Notes under the pieces: generated by a model
What the model saw: the letters and a program-made list of their open reading frames with translations, nothing else
Databases searched by the model: none
Told to the model about the DNA's origin: nothing
Assembly (NCBI RefSeq): GCF_000276665.1
Contig: NW_004955416.1
Location: forward strand, 6,202,422 to 6,266,421
DNA: 64,000 nucleotides
DNA from: Chinchilla lanigera
Lineage: Eukaryota; Chordata; Mammalia; Rodentia; Chinchillidae
Reading direction: 5' to 3'
In this document: positions 1 through 11,718 of the stretch, piece after piece
Position numbering within the stretch: position 1 is the first letter of the stretch
How the letters are laid out: every line of letters begins with the position of its first letter
Translations under genes and position numbers: made by a program

Positions 1-94
1 TTTTTTTTTTTTGGTTTTTCTCCGGTACCGGGAACCGAACTCACGACCTTGCGCTTGCCAGGCAGGTGCTTTTGCCGCTGAGCTAAATCCCCAG
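1..94 (-). mobile_element. ID-type SINE (tRNA-Ala-derived), minus strand
   Basis: On the minus strand this reads as a tRNA-like head (ctggggatttagctcagcgg), then a B-box-like stretch (gtgagttcggttcc), and ends in an A-rich tail, which appears as the T-run at bases 1-19. The left target duplication lies outside the window, so the tail may be cut. ID elements are mobilised in trans by L1 proteins. Confidence 0.88.
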
Positions 95-399
95 CATTTT
101 TCTATGGGTCAAAAACAGCTGCTCATGCGACCTGAGTCTACAGGAACACTCTGCCTGCCTCCACCTAGCTTGAGGCCCATCACAATAAGTCTGAGACACA
201 TTTTACACAGAGAACCTACACAGGAAATGTTCAACAACTGATTCTATAACTTTTGGGATAATGGCCGGAGAGAGATATACTAGGTATGATCAAACAATGC
301 TGTGAATGTTTAAATTTTTGAAAAATAATTATTGTAATAATTATATTCATCTTGGGGAACATAACCAATTAAAAACATATCTAAGAAAAGGAAAAACTA
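95..399. other. Unassigned AT-rich stretch
   Basis: No recognisable gene or repeat. The right part borders the mariner remnant and may be its decayed 3' end. Confidence 0.4.
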
Positions 400-690
400 A
401 TTATTGTACAATGAGATATATTGCCATTAATCCCCTTTAAAATACTGTCCCTCACTTCAAACATCTTTATCCCATTATTCATACATTTTATGAAGCAGTG
501 AAAGTTCTCTTTCATGAGTATCTATTTGCACTATTATGGCTGCCTTGATGTCCTAGACCCATTCAAAACATTGCCCTTTCATGATCCTTTTGAATTTGGG
601 GGAGAGCCAGAAGTCACAAGGTGTGACAGCCAGTGAATAAGGTGGATGAGCACACACCTTAATATTTTTATTTAACAGAAATTGCTCATT
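400..690 (-). pseudogene. Mariner (Tc1/mariner superfamily) transposase fossil, C-terminal part
   Basis: The minus strand encodes a decayed mariner transposase C-terminus. At about 649-605 it reads HPPYS, a short degenerate stretch, then PCDFWL. In mariners this region holds the third acidic residue of the D,D34D catalytic triad, and the Asp codon survives near 613-618. Downstream a basic segment (SPKFKRIMKG) follows, and near 500-440 a decayed version of the family's conserved C-terminal tail. Frameshifts and stops break the frame several times, so it is dead. The N-terminal DNA-binding domain and first two catalytic residues are not visible. Class assignment is fairly secure; the subfamily is not. 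Confidence 0.72.
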
Positions 691-739
691 GATCAACACA
701 GAGTGATAAGAAAATATGGCTAATATTTAAATATTAAAA

Positions 740-850
740 ATTCATTATAATGAAAGACACATTTTTATTACCTCCTCTCAAAATATGCAAAATTTACTTC
801 TCAATATGAACACATTTATCCCATTTTTTGGGCAAGGTATCTTTCACCGT
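740..850 (-). pseudogene. Second small mariner C-terminal fragment
   Basis: The minus strand again shows a KKWDKCV-like motif near 825-800, resembling the W-DKC segment near the mariner C-terminus. This repeats a region already present at 440-500 in the neighbouring fossil. It suggests a second copy, or a duplicated piece, in the same orientation. Short and diverged. Confidence 0.45.
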
Positions 851-1859
851 AATAAATTTTTTTTAATTTAAATTTTTTTAAAGTATAAACACAGTATCTT
901 TCAACCACTCATTATCAAAAAAGGGAGGATCTGAGGAAGATCTCTTCGAAAAGCCCTGGGAGTGAGACTCTCAAGCCCACCAGCAGGGAGGAAAGGAAGT
1001 GCGGCTTTTTCCCACAATCCTAATTGGGAGATCGACTTTTCACGGAACAACTCAGAACACTGACATTAGACAAGTGCTTGATTCCTACAAGAAAGAGATA
1101 AGCCGTACTAGGCAGCCTGGCAGGCCAAATGATGCATGTGTTTCCTCCGGACACATAGAGTCTCTTTGCTCATGGTCCCGCTCAGAAATAGGGGAAGACC
1201 AACATTCATCTGCTCTTCAGGGATGTTGCCTGACTTCGCCAGCTGACATTCACAAAAAGAGTTTCAAGTGCCATATAAGGACTAAAGGGCATTGTTGTTC
1301 CACAGGGTTTTCGTGAACAAGACAAAAGATAGGATTTCCCTCCCTAGTTTCTGGACATTTTCCCAGCCCATTCTCCTTTTGTGTGCTCCATCTACAAACT
1401 ATAAGGTATCTGCCCTAAGATCCTGAGATGGCCTTTCCCACTGAGCCCCATTATGTTTACCTTCTATGGAAAGAACTCACTTTGGAGCTGAATATCCACA
1501 AGCAGTAGGGAGGTCCAGCCAAATCCAGCCCAGGGTGGCATTAACCGCACTATCTAGTGATGGTTTCATTTTTAAAACTGCTTTGTTCACCGGAGGGAAT
1601 GAGAGGCCTGGAGTGGGGGTAGGGCTTAGGATTTGTTTAGTATCTGAAACAATGAATTGAGTTTCTGTGCTGGACTCTGCCTTCGCTTTTCACATCCAGT
1701 AGCTCCCAAGTCGGAATCCACAACATCCAATGCAAGGCAAACAATAGAGCCTCAACCTAGAAACTGGAACTCTGGTTTCAGGGAGCTCAGCCAACCTAGA
1801 AACCCTCCCTGACTTTTCATAGCACTTACTGCTTGTGTCATAGGTTTGGCACTTGATTA
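851..1859. other. Unassigned; no gene or repeat recognised
   Basis: Mixed-composition sequence. Short open frames at 999-1316 (+) and 1466-1660 (+) show no recognisable domain. Nothing else is supportable. Confidence 0.5.
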
Positions 1860-2062
1860 TATTCAATTTAACACATAATTATATCCCTGCTCTCTCATGT
1901 TTTTCTTGCATTGCTTGTGTTTGGTGTTTAAAAAAATTCTTCGGTCCCAATAATATCATAAGTCCCTAGATACCCAAGACTACTTCTCACCTTTCACCAG
2001 ACATCCACATACTTAGCACAGTGTTAGGCCCAGTGCAGACATGCAATAAACACCACTAAGCC
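1860..2062 (+). mobile_element. L2-like LINE 3' fragment
   Basis: The segment ends in a pattern like the L2 3' end (agcacagtgttaggcc, then atgcaataaacacc). The upstream C/T-rich part is compatible with the L2 3' region. Old and diverged. Confidence 0.4.
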
Positions 2063-2424
2063 CAACAAGGAGGAATTCACCATGTTCACCTGCCAATCTG
2101 CCATGTGGTTGAGGAGGAGAAAATACAAAACCAACTCAGCTTCCAGCTTGCCCTGTCTCTTAGCAAGCAGGAAAGTCATAAACATCTTTCCAGAGCTGTT
2201 GGTCAGAAGGGCATACTATTCCTGAGGCTTCTGTGTGGGTCTGTCTTAGGGAAATAGAAGCCAGGGTCTGGCTGGGTAGTGATCATGACTCATTGTCAAG
2301 TCTATGTGGGAGTCTCAGTGGCTGTATTCTCATATGAAAAGCATTTCTGTTCCTTCCCACACTCAGCCACCCTGGACCACCCTGTTGCCTGTTGCATCCG
2401 AACTGAGCCCTAAGCCTCACTACT

Positions 2425-2556
2425 ATATGTGATCCTTGGACCATCAGCATCACTAGAGGGTGTATTAGGAGACCCTCATCCCAGTCTTACGGGTTAGGGC
2501 CATTTAAACGAGATCATGGACAATTTCCTATATACATTTAAGTTTGAGGACGTTGT
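2425..2556 (-). mobile_element. MER5-type hAT-Charlie MITE
   Basis: It matches the reverse complement of MER5 in order: a 'tgtgatccttggaccatcag' start, 'catcac', a degenerate C-rich middle, and 'catttaagtttgaggac' at the end. It is a nonautonomous DNA transposon shared widely among placental mammals, so this is ancient background. Confidence 0.65.
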
Positions 2557-5500
2557 CGGGAATTCACTTAAGGAGACAGTCTGGTTCTCCAAACTAAAGC
2601 TGCAGAATAGGCCAGAGTAATCTGAGAGATGCTCTAGAGCTTTATCCAAATTATACTTTCTTCTTCAGGAAAATGAGAAGCTTCACAAAGCAGCAACAGC
2701 CCAAGTTATCTCCAGCCCTCAGATAGGCATAGAACTCAAGAGAAATTAAGGTAGGCCAAATGACAAGCAGGACTTTGTTAATAGATGATGTAACAAATAG
2801 AAGCAACTCTATGCCCTACTCTACCATTCTGCATGTTACCGTGTAACTCGACAGTGTCCTCCTCTCAGTGTAATGCTGGTCTGACACACAGACAGCCTAC
2901 AGCATATCCAAAGACTTATTCTAGTGAAAGTCCAAAACTTTCCAGTTCTCAGGACACAGAGGCTAGCACCTGGACAAATGTGCAGAAGTCACTCCCACAG
3001 TTCCAGCTTCCTGCTCTGAGCTTAAGATTTGGGTCAAACTACTGCAATCTGCTACTACAGTATGTTCTTCCCTCCACTCTATCCAAGCAAATTCTGTACA
3101 AGTCAGGCTCAACTCAAATCCTGCTTTCCCCACAGCATCAGCCTGATTACTGTCAATGACATGGGGAACAACCTCTAAAAAACAGATGTTTAATAATTTC
3201 TGAGAGCTTTTTCCTCCAGGGCTATAAATTCCTAAACAAGAAAAACTAGTAACTTACATTATGTATGGCATCTAGTCCCCTCCCCTGAAGATTCCAGAGA
3301 CTTATAACCATTCAATATATGAGTAACAATCCTAAAACAGTGTGAACTATATGACTGTCCAGCAAATCTTTCAGAAAAGCCACTGGAGGAGCCAGTATCC
3401 TGAGAATTCTCCTAAAAGCTGAGCACCCTCCACATCTCACTATCCCATCTGAGCTGTGGCCTGGTATTCTGTCTTCCCTTCAGAGATACCTATGGGTAAG
3501 TTTGAGAAACACCCAGACTTCAGAACTATATGGGGAGCACAAGTGGGCTAAGAGAGGACTGTGGATGTGACAAAGGCAAGAGATGTTTGTCCCAGGAAAA
3601 GAGACCATGTAACTGTAACCACTCTGCTCAGGTTCTTGGGGAATCCTGAGCTATTCTTCACAAGGAGAACAACAGGAAGAACTAGGCAAAAATAAAATGA
3701 AAAATAATAATACCAAGCTGAGCTTATTCTATAAAGCAAATCATACTGCCAACCTTGTATGGGACCATAACTATACATACAGTTATTCCCACTATGGTTT
3801 GTAATGGGAGGAGGTCAATCTAAGAAATGACTGAAGCTTCTCCCAGGGATGTTATTATTGAGCAAAGAAATGATGCATATGTTATCAAGTATGTTTTTCA
3901 CAAATTAATGGATGTTCTTCTAACACCTGCACTATCTCCATTAAAGTAAATAAGCTAGAGATATATAAACCAGATTTAAAAATAAAAATCACTGAATACC
4001 ATAAGCAACTGAGGACCGCAAGCAGTGATGAGGGATGCCGATGCAGTTCTGTGCTGCTGTGATTGGCATGACAATGATCAGTCTCTGTCTCAAGATTGCT
4101 GAAGTTCACAGCCAGAGAACTGCCCACATTTTCATCTGGTCAGCAGTGCGCTGTGGTACGCAGTGCACAACCTACCTGCTATGTGCAGCTGCCCCGAACA
4201 TTTGTTTCACATTATCATTCACTCATTTTGATGGGCGTAGAAACACACCTGACACCCTGGTACAATATGATGAAACTTGGAGCAGGTACTGAGTCTTGAA
4301 ATGAAGTTACACATTTCTTTTCCATAAAATTAAATATGATATCTTCTAGAGGAAGGACTTGATAGGGACCCTATAGAGTTATTAAATCCTTGAAGAATGT
4401 GATACACCATATCCTGAAATAAATGTGAATCTTTTCTTCAAAAGATAAATAACAACCCCCCTCCATTAGAAAAAAATCCTCAAACAGAACTGCTAAAATT
4501 TCACTGAATTACACAGTATCCCTCTTCCCCCTCTCAAGCCAGAAACCTTCCCTCTTGCTGACCTCCAATAATGTTAAGCACAGAGTGGGTACAATACTCC
4601 CAAATTTCCCCAAGAACCTGTGGCTCCCACCTTTTTTTTATAGCAGCTTTCTTAAGGCTTAATCTCATTCCTCCATTCATTTCTTACTGAAAAGACAAAA
4701 ATCAAAAGCTGAGTTTTGCAAGTTTGGGATTCAACACATGCTCAGCGCAAATACTTGCTGATGTGTCACCCATTTCCTATGCATGGCCTAAAGGAAGCTG
4801 CTATGAGGTTAGAGAAGCGTACACACCCAGGAGCTTGAAGCAGAAGGAAACTTGTCAGCTTACAAGAGCAGGGCTTAGAAATCTGTCTCAAAGAGAAAGC
4901 CTTATGGAAAAGGTAGTGAAAGACTTACCACTTTCCTTTTCCCTTTCAAGAAAAGTTGACAGCTCTTCATTGTGTAAAGGAGAACAAAGACTCCAGAAGA
5001 TAAAAGTGAAGATAAATATTTGTAGTAATGTGTCACTGTATTTTACATAATGGCCTGCAGTCTTTGAAATCTGACAAATTTGATGTCTACAGGTTGGTTT
5101 GCTTTTTTCTTATTTGTTCTCATGAGGCGGGCCTCCCATAGGGCTATCAGGCACCAACACGGCTAACAGATCCAAGGCCACCGAAGGCATTCTGCCAACA
5201 TGACCTCAGAAGTATTTACATACTGCAGACCATAATACGATTCAGTTTTTGTTTTTCTATAGTTTCTGCCAATTAATAACCTAATGTATCCCTCTGGGAT
5301 GTGGTAAGTATTGATTTAAGATAAAAAAGCAAAGACAAATATTAGTGTGCTGCACAAAGGTATTACTTTCCATGAGGGCATTATTTCTCAGCAATGACTA
5401 CCTGGATCTCACCATCAGAGATTTTTATTTCCCTGGTCTGGAGCAGGATTTTCAAAACAGTCATGAAAAAGAGACACTGCGCTAGAGAGTTACCAGCATG

Positions 5501-6157
5501 CTCTGTATTTTATCTGGAGCACAGTCAAGGTCAGCCTGATGAACTCAAGGGAGTTGTTGAAAGGGCCTGAAGAGAAACAGGGATGGGTGTATGGGAAGAT
5601 AAAGTCGGACAAGAGAAATGCCAGTGCGCTCCAAGCTGAAAGTTGGTGGAGACTAAATACATAAATGGGAAAATGAAAGGCAAATTGCAATGAAAGCAAC
5701 ATTGAAAGAGTTCCCCCAAATGGAGTCAGGAGGCCATTATGGTAGCAGGATTTACCCATAATCCCAGCTACACTACTGCCTGGAAGGAACTTCACAGCTC
5801 TACACTTTGGCTTAAGGCATCTGGATTGATTTAAGCAGCACATTGCACCCAGAGGTTCATGCCGCATAGCTAGAGATTATGGACTTCTGTTTTATGTACA
5901 TTTCCATTCCTTTATACATTCCTTGCTGTCTTTATCAGGTACAGAGCCCTGTTCCTTCTCAACACATAACTGTCTCCTTTTCCTGCTTTCTTAGATGAGC
6001 ACGGATTTAGAACAATATATGAGCCTATATCTACCAAATTGCTAAGACCTCAAATCAAGTCCTTTCACAGTTTAATGAGTTTGAACACATCCACCCAAAT
6101 AACAATTGCAAGACATGAAGTCTGATTTTTAGAATTGTTGAAACCCAGAAAAAAAAG
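2557..6157. other. Unassigned; no gene or clear repeat recognised
   Basis: About 3.6 kb without a supportable feature. Open frames such as 2833-3159 (+), 4724-5050 (+) and 5490-5867 (-) show no domain, no Kozak or codon signal I trust, and no paralogous copy in the window. Confidence 0.5.
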
Positions 6158-6165
6158 TTACAGGA

Positions 6166-6245
6166 CAGTGATGGCAAACCTTTTAGAGCTTTCAATGATA
6201 CAAACAGCACACTGTGGCTCGCGTGCCATAGACTCACCGCCACCG
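6166..6245. mobile_element. 80-bp hAT-type MITE with 8-bp target duplication
   Basis: The element starts CAGTGATGGCAAACCTTTTA and ends ...GCGTGCCATAGACTCACCGCCACCG. Read in reverse, the right end begins CGGTGG, an imperfect inverted match to the left end. It is flanked by ttacagga (6158-6165) and ctacagga (6246-6253), matching at 7 of 8 bases, and 8 bp is the target length expected for hAT transposases. The ends resemble the terminal sequences of hAT families whose intact copies start CAGTGATGGCGAACC. It is an internally deleted, nonautonomous copy with no coding capacity. Confidence 0.7.
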
Positions 6246-6253
6246 CTACAGGA

Positions 6254-8059
6254 TACCAGGGACCAAAACAGTAAGGCAGTTTTGTGAAAATCAGTCAGGT
6301 CTTTAGACAACTCCATCTCTGCTCTTCCATCTACCTGAGGTGACCGTTGGGAGTGGCTGACGCTCCTACTCCTCTCCACAGCCCCTTGGTGCTACACTTA
6401 GAACCTCTGGCCTCTGCCAGGCTTTTCTTATGCTATGGAGATTTCCATGCTGGCTTGGAGGTTGTAGCCAGTCACCCTCCTGCCAGAGTTTGGATGAAGG
6501 TGTGCAAGGAGAGGCAAAGCAATGAGAGGAGTTGGAAGAACTGTGTGAAACATAGCCCCAGCTCAGGAGCATCCTTTTTCCCTTCCCACCCTTCAAACCC
6601 ACAGCCTCTGAGACCCCACAAACTCCTCTGCTCATACAGGTTGAGCTGGTTGTATTCCAGATATAAGGCAAAGAACTGGAAAGTGATCACCCTGTGTGTT
6701 CACTACATGTCTTCACTTCTCCTTGAAAGAAAGAGCTTTGCTTCCAGTTAAGGGAATTTGAGGTTCTAGTAAAGTGTTTATAGACTTTGAGCAGAAGCAG
6801 AAGGGATAACTTCTCTATGTCCCTACCATCATACAGAAAAGAGTGTCCAGGGTCCAGGACATCTGCTGACTCTTTATGATGTGTGTATTAGGATGATATC
6901 ACTTGTCATTAAAGGTTGTATCAAAAAAAATATTGATAGATTTATAGGACCTATAATCAATGTCATGGTAAGAGTAAAAAATTTTTTGGCTAGATAAGGT
7001 ATCAGTAATCATATAGTTTACTGTGAATAATTATGTAGTACTTGTGAATTTTTATCTTTATCATTTACTTACCATAACACAATAATTATGGACATTATTG
7101 AACATGTTCCATCTTCAAATTCATTAAAAACAACTCTACACAGGAAGATTTACTTGAACCAATAGGGTGGTGATTCTGTTACAGGTTTACAGAACAGAAG
7201 GAATACTGTTCCCAGTAACTTCCTCATACTATGGCCATTGAACTGTCTGCCTGTCCTGCGCATTGTCAAAATCTCTCTCTCAAGGCAAGATTTCTAACCA
7301 CAGTAAAATAGTAAATCTTTTCACAAAATAATTAAAAACTTAGATACAATTGTCAAAAATAGCCACTTCAGGGCTTTGGAAACAAGAAAATACCAAATAT
7401 AGTTTCAAAGTACTGTACTTACCCATAAACAGCAGAGAAATATATGTACGGGGGAGTGCAGCCCTTCTTGCCTGGTACTGTGCCCTTCACCCGACCAGAT
7501 GAGACACATGAATGGTAGTTTTTCCAGGGCAGAGAAGCCATGAACACCAGCAGCTTCACTGCTAGAAGGGCTTGCTGTGTCTGGAGGGACTGTCAATAAA
7601 AGTACCAGGACAGGTAGGAAAAAACAGGGAGCCTCTCATGTCTCCTACCCTGCAGATGCAGTGAGGTGAGCATCAACCAAGCGGACTGGCCAGACACCTG
7701 ACAGGAAAGTCTAGAAGACAAAAGACTGTTGACTGGCAGGCTGTATACACGCACAAGGATGAATCCAAAAGGGTTGAAAGAGTCTTGAAAGCTCTTGAAC
7801 TTTGCTCCAGATGCACACTCACATCCAACAGCAGAAGCAAAAACAAAAGTGTGGCTACTGGAGGGGTACGAATGCCATCTGTCATCAGTCACTCGATGAC
7901 CACCATGCTGGTTGATGCGGGGCAGCACAGGAGGATCAAGAGGGAAATAAAAACGGAAAAAAAGAAAAAAGAGAAATTCCTGATGTCCTGGGGAGACAGT
8001 TCTGCAAAACATCTGGGCAGCTAACTAAGAAAACAATAGCAGTGACATGTTTTCAATTG
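6254..8059. other. Unassigned; no gene recognised
   Basis: Open frames at 6347-6751 (+) and 7593-8012 (-) overlap frames on the other strand and carry no recognisable domain. No repeat family assigned. Confidence 0.45.
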
Positions 8060-8290
8060 TAAGTGGAATCAAAAACTAATTTTTAATTTCATAAAGGGAA
8101 AGGGGAGGAGAGAGAGAGAGCACAGGGTAACTATTAGAGCAGAGAAAGGAACCATGATGGAGGCGTAGAGGAGGGCAAAAGAGGGGACTGAAGGTGAAAA
8201 TGACCGAAGTTTGCTCTATGCATGTATGAGTCTCCCAAAACGAAACTAATCAATCTATATAACTAGCATGCACTAATAAGAAAAAATTAT
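8060..8290 (+). mobile_element. L1 3' UTR fragment (purine-rich tract plus tail)
   Basis: A purine-rich run (gggaaaggggaggagagag onward) is followed by 'gcatgtatgagtctcccaaa' and ends at 'gcatgcactaataag' plus A-rich sequence. The same terminal phrase ends the fragment at 10795-10920. This order is typical of rodent L1 3' UTRs. No ORF2 is attached, so it is 5'-truncated. Confidence 0.55.
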
Positions 8291-9049
8291 CATAACAACA
8301 ACTATAAAACAGCAACAACAACCAAAAGACAACCTCTGGGAAAAGCAAATCATAACCCAGAATTGTTGCTATATTTTCTAAGATAATTGGTTTTCACAAA
8401 ATATTGTGAAACAGGCAAAGGGATAAGATGGTATCGAGACTGAAAATTAGGCCCTAGGAGGCTGGCTGAAAAGTAGGGTGGAACCTGAGCCTGAATGGAA
8501 GCTGATCAAAAGGATGTGACCTGTTGATCATAGCCAGTCTGTGTTGGGCAGAACTTCCAAGGGACGCATCTGAGAGGATAGAACAGATGGTGGCCATTGA
8601 CCTCTCCATCCCTGGGATCGTGCCGCTCTGCTGTCCTCTTGTTTCTGCAGAGCTCCATCCTGCTTGCAGGAAGTATGTCTCCTTGCTTTTCTCTTTTCTT
8701 CCCTCTTCCCTTTTCTTCCTCTGCTTTAAATAAAAGTTGCATTTACCTGTTCATCAGGCGTCCCGACCAATTCTTTGGGTGAGACAAAAATAGCCTCAAA
8801 TCACCATATACTCTGCCATCTGGCAACAGCATGACTTGTACTCAGGAATAATAGCAGTCTGTAAAACTTTCTCTGAGTGTGTCCTAACGTTGGGTTTAGC
8901 ATATGAAGAATGATTCAAAATGAGATAAAAGGCAAACATGACTGGGAAAACTGAATGAAGCCCTAGAGGCCTAAGTGAATACAACACACTGTCGAGGGTG
9001 TCTTCAGAGCCTCAGAAGGGCAGGAATCGGACAGAAAAACTATATGGTA
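8291..9049. other. Unassigned
   Basis: No recognisable gene or repeat. Overlapping frames on both strands near 8506-8782 are not credible coding sequence. Confidence 0.45.
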
Positions 9050-9480
9050 GAACAGTCAAATACTATATATAATGGCAAATTCTTAAAAACAAAGAGAAAA
9101 AGAATATCCAGGAAACAGATGAATGATATATAGTGGTACATCAGTAAAAATAATGGTTGACTTCTTAGGAAAAACAATGGAATCCTGCTTAAATAAATAC
9201 AAAAAGGTTTCACAACATAAAACTATATGTGCCCAGCAAAACTCTACATACCCAGTAATGATATCTATCAGAACAAAGATGAAATAAAGGCATTTTTATA
9301 AAAACTAAAGCTGAGAGAGTCTATCACCAGCAGGCCAAGTTTTGCACACTGAAATAAAATGATTCCAATCTGACAGTAGGAAACTTGATAAGCACAAAAA
9401 GTGTAGCTGAAAGCATCAATATATAATACTATGTTTTCCTAATTTACTTGAAAAGCATATGTTTAAAGTAAAATTAAAAG
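9050..9480 (+). mobile_element. Old L1M/HAL1-like LINE fragment
   Basis: A diverged match to the L1M/HAL1 internal region: 'cccagcaaaactctacatac', then 'gatgaaataaaggcattt', then 'gagagagtctatcaccagca'. Stops are frequent. It is followed by further L1M sequence on the same strand (9770-10335), so both may belong to one old insertion. Confidence 0.5.
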
Positions 9481-9620
9481 CCCTGCGTTTGGGGGTTTGT
9501 AACCTATGTAGGAGCAAGTTCTGTAAAAACAGTGGGCATAAAGATAAGGAAGGTAAGTGGAGCTGTACTTTATGAGCCATTCACCACAGAGATGTTGATG
9601 CTACTTGAAGACATACTACA

Positions 9621-9743
9621 GTAAGATCAATCTACCCTCTGTCTGTCTGTCTATCTAGCCTCTATTTATATAGTAGTCTCTGGACCACTAGTAAAGAATA
9701 AAGTGAAAGAGTAAACATAAGAGACCAAGAGAGGATATAAATA
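9621..9743 (+). repeat. Local duplication, copy A
   Basis: A ~123-bp unit starting gtaagatcaat, passing through a short CTGT/CTAT run, and ending gaggatataaata. It recurs at 11016-11151. The core of about 105 bp differs at one position only (t/c after 'gcctctat'). It lies between two old L1M pieces that are far more diverged, so the two copies separated recently or have been homogenised. Confidence 0.85.
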
Positions 9744-9769
9744 GAATACTAAAAATGTATGTATTTGAC

Positions 9770-10335
9770 AAAGGATATATGTCTTTAGGCTACAAATGCC
9801 AAACATTACTTATGATCTTGCAACTTTTTTCCTCAGTGTTCACCCAAAAGAAATGAAAGCACATGCCTCCGAAGTAACTTGTACAAGAGTGCTCATTCCA
9901 GCTTTCTTTGTAATAGCCAAAGACTGAAAGCCACAGATGTCCATTAACAGGCAAATGGGTAAACAAACTGAGGTGTGTTTATGCAATGGAATATGACTCA
10001 ACAAAAAATGGGGGGATGAGGTACTGACACATGCAAGAACACGTCTGAATCTCAAAGGCAACGTGTTACAGGGCAGGAAGGCAAGTCACAGTGAGTCTAC
10101 TGGGGATTCCATTTACCGTACATGAAGTATGGTAACAGGCAAGCAGGCAAAGCTAATTTGTGGGCATAAAACAAGAACAGAGGTTAGCTTTCCAGGGTCC
10201 AGCATAAGGGAGTTTTCTAGTGTGATGTAAATATTCTATATTTTGAGAAGTATAAGTTTGTCAAAATTTAAGATTTATGTATTTTACTGTAATTTCATCT
10301 GGGTAATGTAATTTCCTAATTCCTCAATAAAAATA
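9770..10335 (+). mobile_element. L1M ORF2 3' end plus 3' UTR
   Basis: In sense orientation this follows the end of L1 ORF2: 'cacccaaaagaaatgaaagc', 'gtgctcattccagctttctt', 'tgtaatagccaaagactg', 'atgcaatggaatatgactc', then an L1M-style 3' UTR ending 'cctcaataaaaa'. The frame is destroyed by stops and indels. Clear old L1M by motif order. Confidence 0.8.
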
Positions 10336-10794
10336 CCGACACCTGCATGTTATTCCTTTCTTTCTGTCTTATTGATCATGACTTCCCTTCAAAGCTACCA
10401 AAGAAAGGAAGGTAGAGATTGGGTGTCACAACTTCTGCTGAACTCCCACTACCTGAATATGACTTTCAGTTCTAGACTGTGATCATTCCCTGAAATAAGA
10501 TGATTTCCAAAGCAGGAAAGAATGGCTGGACTTGTGATCAATCCACCATTAGCTAAGGTGTTGGCAGGGCTCTGCCTGAAACTTAGAAAAAACATACACA
10601 CATATTTATTTTGCTTATCTACTTGCCTACTGGATAACCTGGTTTTAGCATATGATGCATCATTTGGAAATATGAAAATTCCAAACTGCAAATAAATAAA
10701 CTGACTTCTTATTTGAGGAAAAATAATTGCATTTAAGAATAGCACTCAGCAAACTTAGAACAGAAGGTTTTGCTCTCCATGATGCTGGGAAAAG
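10336..10794. other. Unassigned
   Basis: No gene or repeat recognised. The minus-strand frame at 10449-10745 has no domain. Confidence 0.4.
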
Positions 10795-10920
10795 GGATCA
10801 GGAGAGGGGCACAGAAAGGTAAAGGGATTTCAAATGACAAAGGTATATCATATACATGTATCAGTTCCCCAAAACAAATATCACTATTCTTTATTACAAG
10901 CATGCACTAATAAAAAACTT
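10795..10920 (+). mobile_element. L1 3' UTR tail fragment
   Basis: A purine-rich start (aggagaggggcacagaaagg) is followed by 'tatcatatacatgtatcag', 'ttccccaaaacaaat' and the terminal 'gcatgcactaataaaaaac'. It shares its end with 8060-8290 and its middle with the minus-strand L1 3' UTR near 31.5 kb. Confidence 0.55.
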
Positions 10921-11015
10921 ATTCTTAAACTTCTTACCTCTAGTCAGCTGTGGAACATGGCACCACAGTGGCTAAGGAAAATTTTAAAACTACAAATATC
11001 ATAATGACCAAGAAA

Positions 11016-11151
11016 GTAAGATCAGTAAAATCAATCCACCCTCTATCTGTCTGTCTGTCTATCTAGCCTCTATCTATATAGTAGTCTCTGGACCACTAGT
11101 AAAGAATAAAGTGAAAGAGTAAACATAAGAGACCAAGAGAGGATATAAATA
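11016..11151 (+). repeat. Local duplication, copy B
   Basis: Near-identical partner of 9621-9743 in the same orientation, 1.4 kb downstream. It contains a few extra bases near its left end (a repeated 'gtaaaatca'-like unit). It stops at the same point (ggatataaata), after which the two loci diverge completely. Confidence 0.85.
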
Positions 11152-11484
11152 ACTTGAATAAACTTGAATCTTTGTGAGGGAACTGAACCAGTGTTTGGTT
11201 GCTGATATACTAAGGACTCAGGGCCTAGGACAGAACGTACAAGACTGTGTCACATTTATGGTGATATGGTTATAATTTATGGAGTTTTCAGAGCAAATTC
11301 AAATGTCTGGGTAAGGTACTGACGAAAACAAGTGCAGGGCATCTGAGTAAGTAAGGAGAATGTTTGCCTACATTCTTCTAGTCTGAAAACCAGTCTCCAT
11401 TGCAGGCATATTTCTCAGCAATTGCTTTTAAAATACAATGTTTAAGAATTTTGGTATAGTGAACAAAAACATTTCAAGAATTGC
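11152..11484. other. Unassigned
   Basis: No recognisable feature. Confidence 0.4.
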
Positions 11485-11718
11485 AAATGATTGAATGGGC
11501 TAAAAGTCGAACATATCTAGGTTCAAATTCTGGCTCAGTCCTGGAACAGTGTGATCTTTTCAAATTAGTCAGCCTTTCCATGCATTGGTTCCCAGATTTG
11601 CAAAACAGGAGTAGTAATAACACTTTTACAAGGGTGCTGCCAACATTAAAATTAGTGATATATATAAAGTAGTTAGCATAACTGCTGGCATAAAGGAATT
11701 TTTCAGTGAATGATAGCT
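11485..11718 (+). mobile_element. MIR SINE, nearly full length
   Basis: It follows the MIR order along its length: 'ctaggttcaaattctggctc', 'gtgtgatcttttcaaattag', 'tcagcctttccatgc', 'atttgcaaaacaggagtag', 'taataacac', and a 3' part ending 'ggcataaaggaatttttcag'. The core and the LINE2-like 3' tail are both present. Confidence 0.82.

Noticed and set aside
9621..11151. CRISPR-like or tandem array
   Set aside because: Only two copies, 1.4 kb apart, without regular spacers, in a mammalian genome.
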